Notes under the pieces: generated by a model
What the model saw: only the letters and a program-made list of their open reading frames with translations
What the model was told of the DNA's origin: nothing
Database searches by the model: none
Shown: piece by piece, positions 25,846 to 38,108 of the stretch
Layout of the letters: every line of letters begins with the position of its first letter
Position numbering within the stretch: the stretch's first letter is position 1
NCBI RefSeq assembly: GCF_030816155.1
Contig: NZ_JAUSXR010000001.1
Span: forward strand, 2,232,001-2,296,000
Length of the DNA: 64,000 nucleotides
Origin: Arthrobacter woluwensis
GTDB lineage: Bacteria > Actinomycetota > Actinomycetes > Actinomycetales > Micrococcaceae
Direction of reading: 5' to 3'
Made by a program: the position numbers and the translations under genes

Positions 25846-28011
25846 CTATGCCCCTTGCGCGAGGCCCAGGAGCCTCCGCTCGAACACGGGTGCAAGGCTT
25901 TCAACATAGCTCCTGGTGAGGTGATTGTTGTCGAAGTAGACGAAAAGCCCACCCGTGACCGCGTAACAGCGGGAGTCGTCGCAGAACTGGTCGGTCATGT
26001 CCAGCACCTTCAGATTCCGCACCTGGAGCTTCTCGGCCGCCTGAGCGGTCGGGTCAGCCACGAGCGCCTTGGCGCGTTCCGTGGCACAGGCGAGGGCGTT
26101 GCCCTTGTTGTTGAGCACGCAGGTCGGGGTGCTCTTGCCGAGCGTCAGCGGAGGATCCCGCACGATGATCACCCGGGTGCCGTTCTGGGCCCACTTGGCG
26201 ATGCGCCGCTCCGTGCTGGAGTGGTACTGGCTCAGCTGATCGCGCCCCGTGCCGTCGTCGATCGTCTCCTTCGCGGAGAACGTCGAGGCGACCACCAATT
26301 CAGGGCGCTGCTTCATGATCCGGTCGGAGACCTGACGGCTCCAGTCCAGGCACTTGCGCTGGCTCGTGGCGTCGAGCCGCGGCGCATCCATGAAGGCCAC
26401 GCGGCGGACGTCCGCGAGGGAGCATCCCCCGGCGAGGCTCATCCGCACCTTCCACTGCTGTTTGCGCGCCAGATCGAAGAAGACCGACTTCCACTGCTCG
26501 GCGTGGGAGTCCCCGATGAACCACACGTCCTTGGCGTCCGCCTTGCCCTGGGAGAAATCGCACTCCTGCAGGTAGGACACGCCCTGGACGACCAGCGGAT
26601 CAGCCGCACCACGGCAGCCGGGCACCGCGAAGTAGGGGGACTCGGCCTTGCCGATGTTCTGCGCGTCGGGAGGGCCGTACTTGTTCGGGCAGGAAGAACC
26701 TTTGAGAAGGCTCGCAGCGCCATAGCACGGCGACTTCGCCAGCTGGGCGAGCTGTTCCTGCTCCATCTTCTCGGCCTGACCGGCGGAGAAGACCATGGCG
26801 ACGGAAAGGGCCCCGGCGACGGCCATCGTGCCGAACCCGGCGAGGATGGTGACGCGGGCCTTCCGGTTCCGGAACAGCCGGGTCCGGCCTGGATCCTCCA
26901 CGTACCGCTTGGTCAGGAACGCCAGGATGATCGCCAGGACCGCGATCACCACCTTCTCCCGGTTCCCCAGCTCCCGACCGAGCAGGGGCATCGCCAGGAT
27001 GATCAGGGGCCAGTGCCAGAGGTACAAGGAGTACGAGATGTCTCCCAGGAACTGGACGGGCCGGAATCCCACCCACGGGAGCGCGCTCCGGCCGAGGACG
27101 GACCCGGACAGCACGATCGCCCCGGTGCCGAGCACGGGGATCAAGGCCATGAAGCCGGGGAAATCCGTCTCCGTGCTGAAGGTCGCGAGGGAGTAGACCA
27201 GCGCGGCCACACCGGCGAATCCCAGCGCGCCCATCCACCGCTGCGCCGCGGCCGGCGGCTCGGCGTCGTGGGCACGGGCGCCACGGCCTGACAGGGCGAA
27301 GGTGACGATCGCGAGCAGACCGCCCAGGGCGAACTCCCACGCCCGGGTGGTGGTGACGAAGTACGCCTCGTTCTTGCTGGTGGCGGTGAAGTAGACGCTG
27401 TAGGCCAGGGAGGCGGCGAACACCACGCCCATGACCAGGCTCAGCAGACGCAGAGGCTGCTTGCGCAGACGCAGAGCCAGCAGGAAGGCCCCCGCCAGCA
27501 GCAGCGGCCAGATCAGGTAGAACTGCTCCTCCACGGAGAGGGACCAGTAGTGCTGCACCGGCGTGGCCAGCTCGTGATCGGCCGAGTAGTCGATCGACTT
27601 CGCGGCCAGCATCCAGTTCTCGCCGTAGAAGGACGCGGCCAGCGTTTCCCACGCCACGTCGAGCCAGCGCGAATACGGCAGGATGAACCAGGACGCCACC
27701 AGCCCGACCACCGAGACCAGCAGGGCCGCCGGCAGGAGCCGGCGCATACGGCGGGCGTAGAACGCGGCGAAGCGGACCCTGCCGGTCCCCCGCAGTTCGC
27801 CCACCAGATGACGGGTGATCAGGAAGCCCGAGATCACGAAGAAGATGTCGACGCCCACATAGCCGCCGGGCAGCGCGGCGGGCCAGAGATGGTTGACGAC
27901 GACGGCGGCCACGGCCAGGGCGCGCAGGGCCTGGATGTCGGTGCGGAACTTCCCCTGGGGCTTCTTCGGCTTCTCGGTCGCCGGCGCCAGGGTGGGTGCG
28001 TCCTGCGTCAT
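25846..28011 (-). CDS. OafA/YrhL-type acyltransferase with SGNH domain
   Basis: 721-residue membrane enzyme that O-acylates surface glycans. The N-terminal ~390 residues form an acyltransferase-3 domain with about ten helices, beginning FRTDIQALRALAVAAVVVNH and including FFVISGFLITRHLV and SLSVEEQFYLIWPLL. After a last helix the C-terminal domain is SGNH-like, with the nucleophile region WFIGDSHAEQWKS and a later C-terminal region containing DNNHLT. The start ATG 28011 lies seven bases after the wzt stop; upstream codons overlap wzt. It probably decorates the galactofuranose polymer encoded by the same operon. Confidence 0.86.
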   Translation of the reverse strand: MTQDAPTLAPATEKPKKPQGKFRTDIQALRALAVAAVVVNHLWPAALPGGYVGVDIFFVISGFLITRHLVGELRGTGRVRFAAFYARRMRRLLPAALLVSVVGLVASWFILPYSRWLDVAWETLAASFYGENWMLAAKSIDYSADHELATPVQHYWSLSVEEQFYLIWPLLLAGAFLLALRLRKQPLRLLSLVMGVVFAASLAYSVYFTATSKNEAYFVTTTRAWEFALGGLLAIVTFALSGRGARAHDAEPPAAAQRWMGALGFAGVAALVYSLATFSTETDFPGFMALIPVLGTGAIVLSGSVLGRSALPWVGFRPVQFLGDISYSLYLWHWPLIILAMPLLGRELGNREKVVIAVLAIILAFLTKRYVEDPGRTRLFRNRKARVTILAGFGTMAVAGALSVAMVFSAGQAEKMEQEQLAQLAKSPCYGAASLLKGSSCPNKYGPPDAQNIGKAESPYFAVPGCRGAADPLVVQGVSYLQECDFSQGKADAKDVWFIGDSHAEQWKSVFFDLARKQQWKVRMSLAGGCSLADVRRVAFMDAPRLDATSQRKCLDWSRQVSDRIMKQRPELVVASTFSAKETIDDGTGRDQLSQYHSSTERRIAKWAQNGTRVIIVRDPPLTLGKSTPTCVLNNKGNALACATERAKALVADPTAQAAEKLQVRNLKVLDMTDQFCDDSRCYAVTGGLFVYFDNNHLTRSYVESLAPVFERRLLGLAQGA

Positions 28012-28018
28012 CGGGCGA

Positions 28019-28768
28019 TCACGCGCTCTCTCGGGAGCGCAGGAACTCCACGACCTCGTGGCTGGGCCCGTCCTTGATGACGCGGCCGTGCTCCAGGAGG
28101 ACTCCCCGGTCGCAGACCCGCTGCACGAGGTCCAGGTCATGGCTGACCACCACGAGGGTCTTGCCCTCGTCGGCGAGTTCCTGGATCTTCGCGAGGCACT
28201 TGCGCTGGAACGGCTCATCTCCCACAGCGAGGATCTCGTCGACCAGGAAGACCTCCGGATCGGTGTGGACCGCCACGGAGAACGCCAGGCGCAGGTACAT
28301 GCCCGAGGAGTAGAAACGGACCTCGGTGTCGATGAACTCGCCGATCTCGGCGAAGTCGACGATCGCGTCGAAACGCTCCTTGATCTGGGCCTCCGACATC
28401 CCGAGGATGGCGGCGTTGAGATAGACGTTGTCGCGGCCGGAGAGATCAGGGTGGAATCCGGCCCCGACCTCGATGAGGCCGGCGACGCGTCCGCGGGTGC
28501 GCACGGTCCCCTCATCCGGCGTCATGACGCCGGAGATGTGCTTGAGCAGCGTCGACTTGCCGGAGCCGTTGAATCCGAGGAGGGCGACGGTCTCGCCCTG
28601 GCGGATGTCCAGGCTGACCTCGTGCAGGGCGTGGAACTTCGCGGAGAGATCACCCTTGCGGCCCTTGAGGAACCAGATGAGGGCTTCCTTGATCGAGCGC
28701 GTGTGCCGCAGGACGAACTGCTTGCTGATGCCCTTGATCTCGACGGTGACGGGGGGTTGTTCGGACAC
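28019..28768 (-). CDS. wzt: Wzt/TagH-type polysaccharide export ATPase
   Basis: 249-residue ABC ATPase. Walker A GFNGSGKST is at about residues 65-73, the signature is the degenerate YSSGMYLRLAF, and Walker B VFLVDE comes before the switch His in VVVSHDL. The N-terminal VLRHTRSIKEALIWFLKG extension is typical of polysaccharide and teichoic acid exporters. It lacks the C-terminal glycan-binding domain of some Wzt proteins, like the mycobacterial galactan exporter. It follows the permease directly: the permease stop (28769) abuts its start (28768). Confidence 0.9.
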   Translation of the reverse strand: MSEQPPVTVEIKGISKQFVLRHTRSIKEALIWFLKGRKGDLSAKFHALHEVSLDIRQGETVALLGFNGSGKSTLLKHISGVMTPDEGTVRTRGRVAGLIEVGAGFHPDLSGRDNVYLNAAILGMSEAQIKERFDAIVDFAEIGEFIDTEVRFYSSGMYLRLAFSVAVHTDPEVFLVDEILAVGDEPFQRKCLAKIQELADEGKTLVVVSHDLDLVQRVCDRGVLLEHGRVIKDGPSHEVVEFLRSRESA

Positions 28769-29634
28769 TCAGAGCTCCTGCGCGAACTTGACTTCCAGCT
28801 TGCGGAAGGTGAACTGGCCGAGAGCCAGGACCGCAGCCGAGACGATGAGAGCCACCGGGAGCCACAGCTCGAAGAGCATCGGCGGGGCGGCCTGGGTGGC
28901 CGAGCCCCCCGTCGTCGTGGACCAGAAGGCGTAGTGGAAGAGCTCGACGCCCACGGTGACCGGATTCGCCTGATACACCGCGAACCAGAACTCGCCGAGG
29001 CGGTCGTGCACCATGTTCCACTGGTACATGACCGGGGATGCCCAGGTGGCGACCATGAGCATCATCTCGACGAAGTTCTCCGAGTCCCGGAAGTACACGT
29101 TGACGGAACTGAAGAACAGACCGAGCCCCACGGAGAGCATGGCGAGCACCACGAATCCCGCGATGCCGGCCATCAGCCCGAGCAGCGTGGGACGCCACCC
29201 TGTGAGGAGACAGCCGATCAGCAGCACCACGAGCTGCGGGAGGAAATGGGCCGCCGAGACGAAGACCGAGGCGACCGGGAACAGCTCGCGGGGCAGGAAG
29301 ATCTTCTTGATCAGCCCGCTGTTGTAGACGATCGACCTGGCCGCGTTGTTGAGGGCTTCGGTGAAGAAGTTGATCATCACGATGCCGGAGAAGAGGTACA
29401 CCGCGTAGTTCTCGACGTTGCGGTTCTGCCCGAGGAAGACACCCATGGCGACGTAGAACACCACGAACTGGATCGCAGGCTTCACGTAGGACCACAGGAC
29501 GCCCAGCACCGAGCCGCGGTACCGGAGCTTGATCTCCTTCTGCACCAGCAGCTTGAGCAGATACCTCTGCCGGAAGACATCCTTGAGCCCGTGCCCGATC
29601 CCAGGCCGGATCAGGGGGGTGTCCTGGAGCGAAC

Positions 29635-29638
<4 letters not shown>
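28769..29638 (-). CDS. wzm: Wzm-type polysaccharide export permease
   Basis: 289-residue ABC-2 permease with six helices. It begins with an amphipathic KDVFRQRYLLKLLVQKEIKL stretch and then RGSVLGVLWSYVKPAIQFVV, both hallmarks of Wzm/TagG proteins. Its start overlaps the GlfT2-like stop by four bases. With Wzt it should export the finished lipid-linked polymer. Confidence 0.9.
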
Positions 29639-33027
<3,389 letters not shown>

Positions 33028-36000
33028 ATGAAACCTCTCCGGTCACCGGTGATTCCCGAGTGCACACTGGTAGCGCCCGACGGCGCGGAGGCGCCTTCCG
33101 TCCTCGGCCCGCGGTCCGTGGAACTCACCGTCGACTGCGGGCCGGCGGCGGAGGGAACCCACCTCTCCGCCGCCCTCGAGAGCCGCTACGGCCCAGGCCC
33201 GTACACCGTCGCGGGCAGGCCCCTGCTCTCGCTCACCCCCGGCACGGAACCCCTCGTGACCGGGTGCGTCATCCTGGGTCCCTCGCTCGGGAACACGCTC
33301 GGATCCGGCCGGTCCGGCGAGCCCGCGGCGCATCTCGAACTGGTCGTGCTGTCCGGCCCGGACGCGGGGGCCGCTCTTCCTCTCCGACGTGGTGAGCATC
33401 ACCTCGGACGGGGCGCCCCTGCCCTCGGTCTCACCGATCCGAGCCTGTCGCGGGACCATGCGGTTCTGTCCGTGTCGCCTGAAGCCATCCGGTGGACCGA
33501 CCGGGGCAGTCTGCACGGGACCATCGTGGATGGCGTGGACCTCCGCGGCACCTCGGCCGTTTCGACGGAAAGCACCATCAGATGCGGGGCCACCGAGTTC
33601 GTCCTCCGCCCGACCGCACTATGGGAAACGGACCTGAGTTCGCTCGGTGCGCCACCCGGAACACCTCATGAGATCACGGCGCCGCAGAAGGAACACGGCA
33701 GAGCGATGACCCTGCTCCTGGCGGCCGGTCCCCTGCTGGGTGGGATGGCCCTGGCATGGAGTTCCGGGACCTGGCAGTTCGCGCTGCTGTCCCTGCTGTC
33801 CTCGGCGCCTTTCGTCTTCCCCGCGATCGCCGGCACCCGCGCGAGCCGGACCTTCCAGGTCCGGCTCGAGGAAGCGATGGCCGAGGACCGCGAGCGCCTG
33901 GAGACCGGATTCCCTCCGCTGGGGATACTGCTCCTCGCACAGGCCGCCTCCACCGCGACGCACTGCGGCTCACCCCCGGCGGGACCGGGACGCACCCTTC
34001 CGGAGGGTGGCGAACCGGCCTCCGACGACGGCCTGTGGCTGAGGCTCGGCACCGGGGAGGCACCGGCCAACATCGTCTGCCATGCGGAGACTCCGCTCAT
34101 CGCCCGGGCGATCCGGACCTCCGACGCCGGGAGCCCCCGACGGTCCCGAGACCGAACTGAAGCGTTCCGAGCTGGGGACCAGGAAACGCGCGGGCGGTGG
34201 AGGGAAGCACGATTCCGTTCCCACAGCCGTCTGCGAGCGCGCCTCCACGGCGGATACCCCGGCTCCCGGACGATGCGCGACCTCACGGGCGCTGTTCCAG
34301 GATTTCCGCCCCTCCTTCATCACGATGCCCCGATCCTCGTCCGGGTCGACCCCGGACTGAAGGTGGTGGCCGAATCTCCCGAGTACAAGGAGTTCGTCTG
34401 CGGGCTCCTGGTCCACCTTCTCCGGAGACCAGGCGGACGCCGGCCGAGCGTGATCCTGGTCGACCCTGACCGGGTCATGCCCGCCTCACTGCGGTTCCTG
34501 CCCGGCATCCGCTGGGTCAAAAGCTGGGCGGAGGCCTTCTCACAAGGGACGACGCCTCTTCACACCCTGTCCCAGCACCCGGCGGCTTCGGCGCCGGCCC
34601 GCCTGGTCGTGGTCGGCGCGCCCGCCGTGCCGGCTCCCGGTGGTCCGAGGGAATGGAGCGCCCAGGGGTCACTGACGGTGCTGTTCCAGGAATCGCCCGG
34701 CGCCGGCGCCTCGGTTCACCGCGGGCCTCACGGACTTTCGGTGGTGAGAATCGACCGCACTCTGGGCACGGTGCTCCCCGGCCACACGAACCCTCCCGCG
34801 GGACGACCACGTGCCACCACGAAACTGCCTGCCCGAACCTTCATCCCCGATCTCGTCTCGCCGGAAGTCCTGGACCGGTTCTGCCGGAGATTCCGCGATC
34901 TGCACCCTTTCGTCACGGGCAGCGGATTCTCCGAGAAACGCACGGCCATCCCTGACACCGTGCCCCTTGGCGGCCTCTCCCCCACGTCCACCCCAGCGAT
35001 CTTGGAGGCCTGGCACTCCATGTGCGCGGCGGGTGCCTTCACCTTCCCTCTGGGCGTCGGGCAGGAGGGACCGGCCATGCTCGATCTGGTGCACGACGGC
35101 CCGCACTTCCTCGTGGCCGGCACGACAGGAGCCGGCAAGTCGGAACTTCTCCGCACGATGGTCCTCTCCGCCGCGAGCCACCTGGCCCCGTCGGAGCTGG
35201 GTTTCGTCCTGGTCGATTTCAAAGGAGGAGCGGCCTTCGACGGGTTGGGTGGCCTGCCGCACGTCCATGGACTGGTGACCGATCTCGGGCCGGCCGAACT
35301 GGACCGGGCTCTCGCCTCCCTACGGGCCGAGATCCTCCACCGGGAACAGCGGTTCCGCGAACTCAGAGTCGCGGATTGGGCGGGCTATCGGAAGGTACGA
35401 CGGCCACACGAGTCTCCGCTCCCCCGCGTCTGCCTCATCATCGACGAATTCCGGATGATGATGGATCACGCGCCGGACAGTCTGCGCGAACTCATCAGGC
35501 TGGCCAGTATCGGTCGGTCGCTGGGACTGCACCTGGTCCTTGCGACCCAGCGGCCTCAGGGTGCCGTCAGTGCCGACATCCGGGCCAACCTGGGTACGAG
35601 CATCGCCCTGAGGGTGCAATCGGAACTCGACTCCCTGGACGTGATCGGCACATCCCAGGCCGCAGGGATCCCCTTGGAGCTGCCCGGCCGTGCCGTGCTG
35701 GCGAAGGGAGCCACCAGGACACTGATCCAAGTGGCCGACGCTTCCTCGACACCTCTTGTCGCCGACGACGACGTCCGGGTGAGCGTGTGGGGCGATCAGG
35801 AGCCGTCGAACGAGACGGCATTCCGCGAGGCGGACGACCCCGGCACTCACCTCACGTCGTGGTGCAATGAGGTGTCCTCCGCCTGGGAAGCGTGGATCGC
35901 GGAACACGATGGCGGGGCTCCTCGTGACGGGCGCCCGGGTCATGCACTGGGAATGGAGCCGGGCGTGGGGCCGCGGCCGCGGAGAGTTCTCGCGCCACCC

Positions 36001-36912
36001 CTGCCCCGACGGTTCGATCCGGCCAGGCTCCCGGATTTCGCACCCGTTCAGGCAGACGATGATCCACCGCTCGCTCTGGTCGACCGGCCCGAACACCAGC
36101 GCCTGGACGTCCTACGGTGGGCGCGCGGGGAATCCGTCGCGGTGCTGGGAGCCCCACGCGACAGGAACGCGTTGGCCTCTGCTCTCTTCGCCACCGCCGC
36201 CGACAGTCGCGCTCCTCTATTCGTCGCGATCACCGTGCAGGCGACCTGGCCTGGAACCGACCCACCGCCTCACGGAAGGGTGAACTCTTCAGTCGCTCCG
36301 GCGACCGGCCGGCTCTCGTCCGCGAGCCCGCCGGAGACGGCTCCTGGCCCCCGGATCATCCCGGCTCAGAACACCGCTGACATCGCCCGGCTGTTCTGCG
36401 AGTTGCGGGAGGGCCGGCAGGATCCCGACCGAGAGGTGTTCCTCTACATCGAGTCCTGGGAATCGACTCTCGCGGCGATCAGGTCCTCGGAGCATTACGG
36501 GCTGGAGGGAGAACTCCTGGACCTGCTGCGCAGTGACGGGGTCGGTGGGGTCCGCGTTCTCGTCGGCGGCAATGAGGGTCTGGCGTCGTCCCGCGCCGTG
36601 GGAACTGTCTGCCACTCGATCTATCTGTCCTCGGCCCGGGCCGAGGAGGACCTCCGGCTGTCCGCGGCGCTTGCTCGGCTCGAGCCGTCGTCGTCGCGCG
36701 TGCTGCTGAGGAGTTCGCGCTTCGGTGGAGGTCTGCAGGTGGCAGAGCCGGTGTCCGCCAGGGCCTCGACGCCGGAGGCGTGGCGCCCTGCTCCGAATGC
36801 CGAGGCCCAGCGGCTCCGGTCCCGAACCACCAGGTCGGAGGGCGGCCGGTCCGAGGGTGGAGCCTCGGCGGACGCCGCCTCACCGGACAGCCAGTGGAAC
36901 TACTTCGGCTGA
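33028..36912 (+). CDS. Orphan FHA-FtsK/SpoIIIE ATPase, EssC/EccC-like
   Basis: 1294-residue membrane ATPase. An FHA-like fold (about 115-190; HHLGRGAPALGLTDPSLSRD) comes first, then two adjacent helices (about 227-270). The main FtsK domain has Walker A GTTGAGKS (698-705), LIIDEF (803-808) and LATQRPQGAVSADIRANLGT. A further C-terminal ATPase-like region (about 1000-1250) lacks an intact Walker A. This order matches EssC/EccC motors of type VII secretion, not cell-division FtsK, which lacks FHA and ends in a gamma domain. No WXG100 substrate, EccB/D/E or mycosin gene lies nearby. The stretch at 34130-34270 is Arg-rich with poor codon bias (see findings). It overlaps the next gene tail to tail. 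Confidence 0.8.
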   Translation: MKPLRSPVIPECTLVAPDGAEAPSVLGPRSVELTVDCGPAAEGTHLSAALESRYGPGPYTVAGRPLLSLTPGTEPLVTGCVILGPSLGNTLGSGRSGEPAAHLELVVLSGPDAGAALPLRRGEHHLGRGAPALGLTDPSLSRDHAVLSVSPEAIRWTDRGSLHGTIVDGVDLRGTSAVSTESTIRCGATEFVLRPTALWETDLSSLGAPPGTPHEITAPQKEHGRAMTLLLAAGPLLGGMALAWSSGTWQFALLSLLSSAPFVFPAIAGTRASRTFQVRLEEAMAEDRERLETGFPPLGILLLAQAASTATHCGSPPAGPGRTLPEGGEPASDDGLWLRLGTGEAPANIVCHAETPLIARAIRTSDAGSPRRSRDRTEAFRAGDQETRGRWREARFRSHSRLRARLHGGYPGSRTMRDLTGAVPGFPPLLHHDAPILVRVDPGLKVVAESPEYKEFVCGLLVHLLRRPGGRRPSVILVDPDRVMPASLRFLPGIRWVKSWAEAFSQGTTPLHTLSQHPAASAPARLVVVGAPAVPAPGGPREWSAQGSLTVLFQESPGAGASVHRGPHGLSVVRIDRTLGTVLPGHTNPPAGRPRATTKLPARTFIPDLVSPEVLDRFCRRFRDLHPFVTGSGFSEKRTAIPDTVPLGGLSPTSTPAILEAWHSMCAAGAFTFPLGVGQEGPAMLDLVHDGPHFLVAGTTGAGKSELLRTMVLSAASHLAPSELGFVLVDFKGGAAFDGLGGLPHVHGLVTDLGPAELDRALASLRAEILHREQRFRELRVADWAGYRKVRRPHESPLPRVCLIIDEFRMMMDHAPDSLRELIRLASIGRSLGLHLVLATQRPQGAVSADIRANLGTSIALRVQSELDSLDVIGTSQAAGIPLELPGRAVLAKGATRTLIQVADASSTPLVADDDVRVSVWGDQEPSNETAFREADDPGTHLTSWCNEVSSAWEAWIAEHDGGAPRDGRPGHALGMEPGVGPRPRRVLAPPLPRRFDPARLPDFAPVQADDDPPLALVDRPEHQRLDVLRWARGESVAVLGAPRDRNALASALFATAADSRAPLFVAITVQATWPGTDPPPHGRVNSSVAPATGRLSSASPPETAPGPRIIPAQNTADIARLFCELREGRQDPDREVFLYIESWESTLAAIRSSEHYGLEGELLDLLRSDGVGGVRVLVGGNEGLASSRAVGTVCHSIYLSSARAEEDLRLSAALARLEPSSSRVLLRSSRFGGGLQVAEPVSARASTPEAWRPAPNAEAQRLRSRTTRSEGGRSEGGASADAASPDSQWNYFG

Positions 36913-37403
36913 CCTTCAGAAGGTCCGTCGGCCGCGCCCTGCTCGGCGCTGGTCTCGTCTTCGTCGGCGGCCTGCGTGCTCCATCGGCCGTAGGCGACCG
37001 CCCTCGGATCGAAAATAAGCACGGCGGAAACGGCAGCGGGAATGATGATGAGGAGACCCTGCCAGATCAGACCGGCCTGAAGCGTGGGAATTCCGATCGC
37101 GAGGATGAACAGCTGCGCCACCAAGGCGCCGGATCGAGGCCACCGATAGCCGCGGAAGAGGAAATGTCCGATCGCCATGAGACCCAGCCCGAGCGCCGCG
37201 AACAACACCGCGAGGAAGACGGCGCCCGCGAAGGTGAGGACGGGAGTGCCGGCGAGGAGGTTGACCACGTAGATCCCGGCGACCACCAGGAGGACCAGGC
37301 CTTCCACCAAGGCGACCAGGGAGACCACCGTCACCGAGAGTGGCCGGGACAGGGGGGCACCGGTCTGAGGGGAATTCATCGGCATGCTTTCTCTTTCAGC
37401 CAC
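36900..37403 (-). CDS. Small four-helix membrane protein
   Basis: 167-residue protein with four hydrophobic helices (about residues 25-50, 55-80, 92-110, 112-132) and an acidic tail rich in Asp/Glu/Gln. I do not recognise a named family; similar proteins are common in Arthrobacter relatives. It ends inside the last codons of the EssC-type gene (13-bp convergent overlap) and starts opposite whiB1. Function unknown. Confidence 0.7.
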   Translation of the reverse strand: MAERESMPMNSPQTGAPLSRPLSVTVVSLVALVEGLVLLVVAGIYVVNLLAGTPVLTFAGAVFLAVLFAALGLGLMAIGHFLFRGYRWPRSGALVAQLFILAIGIPTLQAGLIWQGLLIIIPAAVSAVLIFDPRAVAYGRWSTQAADEDETSAEQGAADGPSEGQPK

Positions 37404-37669
37404 ACGGCTGGGACGGGCGCCCTATGGCGGGACCCTTGACACAGTCGCACCCTACCGGACATAGTCAAATTCGGGACATCACTGAGCCGGGGATGTGATG
37501 CACCACTCATGTTTTCCGGCGATTTGACGGCTTTCACCCCTTGTTTGCTCCGCGTTAACGTGACACGCTTGTTAATAGAGTCGCGGGGCCAGAAATGGCC
37601 CCTTTCCTATGAAGGGCCAAGTGAAATTTTTCACAAAGCCTGAAACACAGATTTGGAGTGAGTGATCGC
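37404..37669 (+). promoter_or_regulatory. whiB1 upstream region with CRP-like site
   Basis: A 266-bp gap, unusually AT-rich near its end. TTGACA at 37436-37441 with CATAGT at 37460-37465 is a possible plus-strand promoter, which would leave a leader of about 200 nt. At 37620-37635 lies AGTGA-AATTTT-TCACA, matching the CRP core GTGA-N6-TCAC on both sides. Mycobacterial whiB1 is known to be controlled by a CRP-family protein with cAMP, so this site probably has the same role. GGAG at 37655-37658 is the likely ribosome-binding site. Confidence 0.55.
37585..37602 (+). other. Leader hairpin with GAAA tetraloop
   Basis: GGGGCCA (37585-37591), GAAA loop (37592-37595) and TGGCCCC (37596-37602) form a perfect 7-bp stem with a stable tetraloop, followed by TTTCC. 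It lies between the upstream promoter candidate and whiB1. It could be an attenuator or a leader structure, or an element of a small RNA; the sequence does not settle this. Confidence 0.4.
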
Positions 37670-37918
37670 ATGGATTGGCGTAGCCGTGCCGCCTGCCTGG
37701 ACAAGGACCCCGAGCTTTTCTTCCCTGTCGGCAACACGGGCCCAGCGCTTCTCCAGATTGAAGAAGCCAAGAGCGTCTGCCGCCGGTGCCCCGTGGTGGA
37801 CACCTGCCTGCAGTGGGCACTCGAATCCGGCCAGGATGCCGGTGTCTGGGGTGGCATGAGCGAAGACGAGCGCCGCGCCCTCAAGCGCCGCGCCGCGAGG
37901 GCTCGCCGCGCCTCCTAA
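37670..37918 (+). CDS. whiB1: WhiB1-type iron-sulfur regulator
   Basis: 82-residue WhiB-family protein that holds a [4Fe-4S] cluster and controls transcription. Cluster ligands are Cys9, Cys37, Cys40 and Cys46 (C-x2-C-x5-C arrangement). GVWGGMSEDERR (58-69) is the family turn, then a basic DNA-binding tail. DPELFFPVGNTGPAL and the pdtaS gene next to it on the opposite strand mark it as WhiB1, as in Mycobacterium. I chose the ATG at 37670 over the in-frame GTG at 37658 because it fits WhiB1 N-termini (M-D-W-R) and has GGAG 11 bases upstream. Confidence 0.93.
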   Translation: MDWRSRAACLDKDPELFFPVGNTGPALLQIEEAKSVCRRCPVVDTCLQWALESGQDAGVWGGMSEDERRALKRRAARARRAS

Positions 37919-37950
37919 GGGGCAACGAAGCAGTCGAACGTCCAAGCAGT

Positions 37951-38002
37951 ACAACGCAGTGGCGGGCCGGAACCTGAGGGTTCCGGCCCGCCACTGCGTT
38001 GT
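37951..38002. terminator. Very long terminator hairpin after whiB1
   Basis: Perfect 24-bp arms (37951-37974 and 37979-38002) around a TGAG loop, containing GGCGGGCCGGAACC in the upstream arm. It sits 33 bases past the whiB1 stop and 107 bases before the convergent pdtaS end, so it may stop transcription from both sides. Confidence 0.75.
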
Positions 38003-38108
38003 CGTGCTCCTTGCGGACTGGGCTACTGGAAGTCGACGCCGCCGGACTGTGGCGCCCACGGTAATTGCCGCGGCCTCTCCGGGACAGCCCCGTGCGGATC
38101 CGACGGCC

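Noticed and set aside
25039..27291. Long plus-strand frame across the lipoprotein and acyltransferase genes
   Set aside because: Spans two real minus-strand genes with strong family motifs; composition is typical of antisense frames.
33028..36912. Cell-division FtsK
   Set aside because: FHA domain, two helices placed mid-protein, and no C-terminal gamma domain; the order is that of EssC/EccC.
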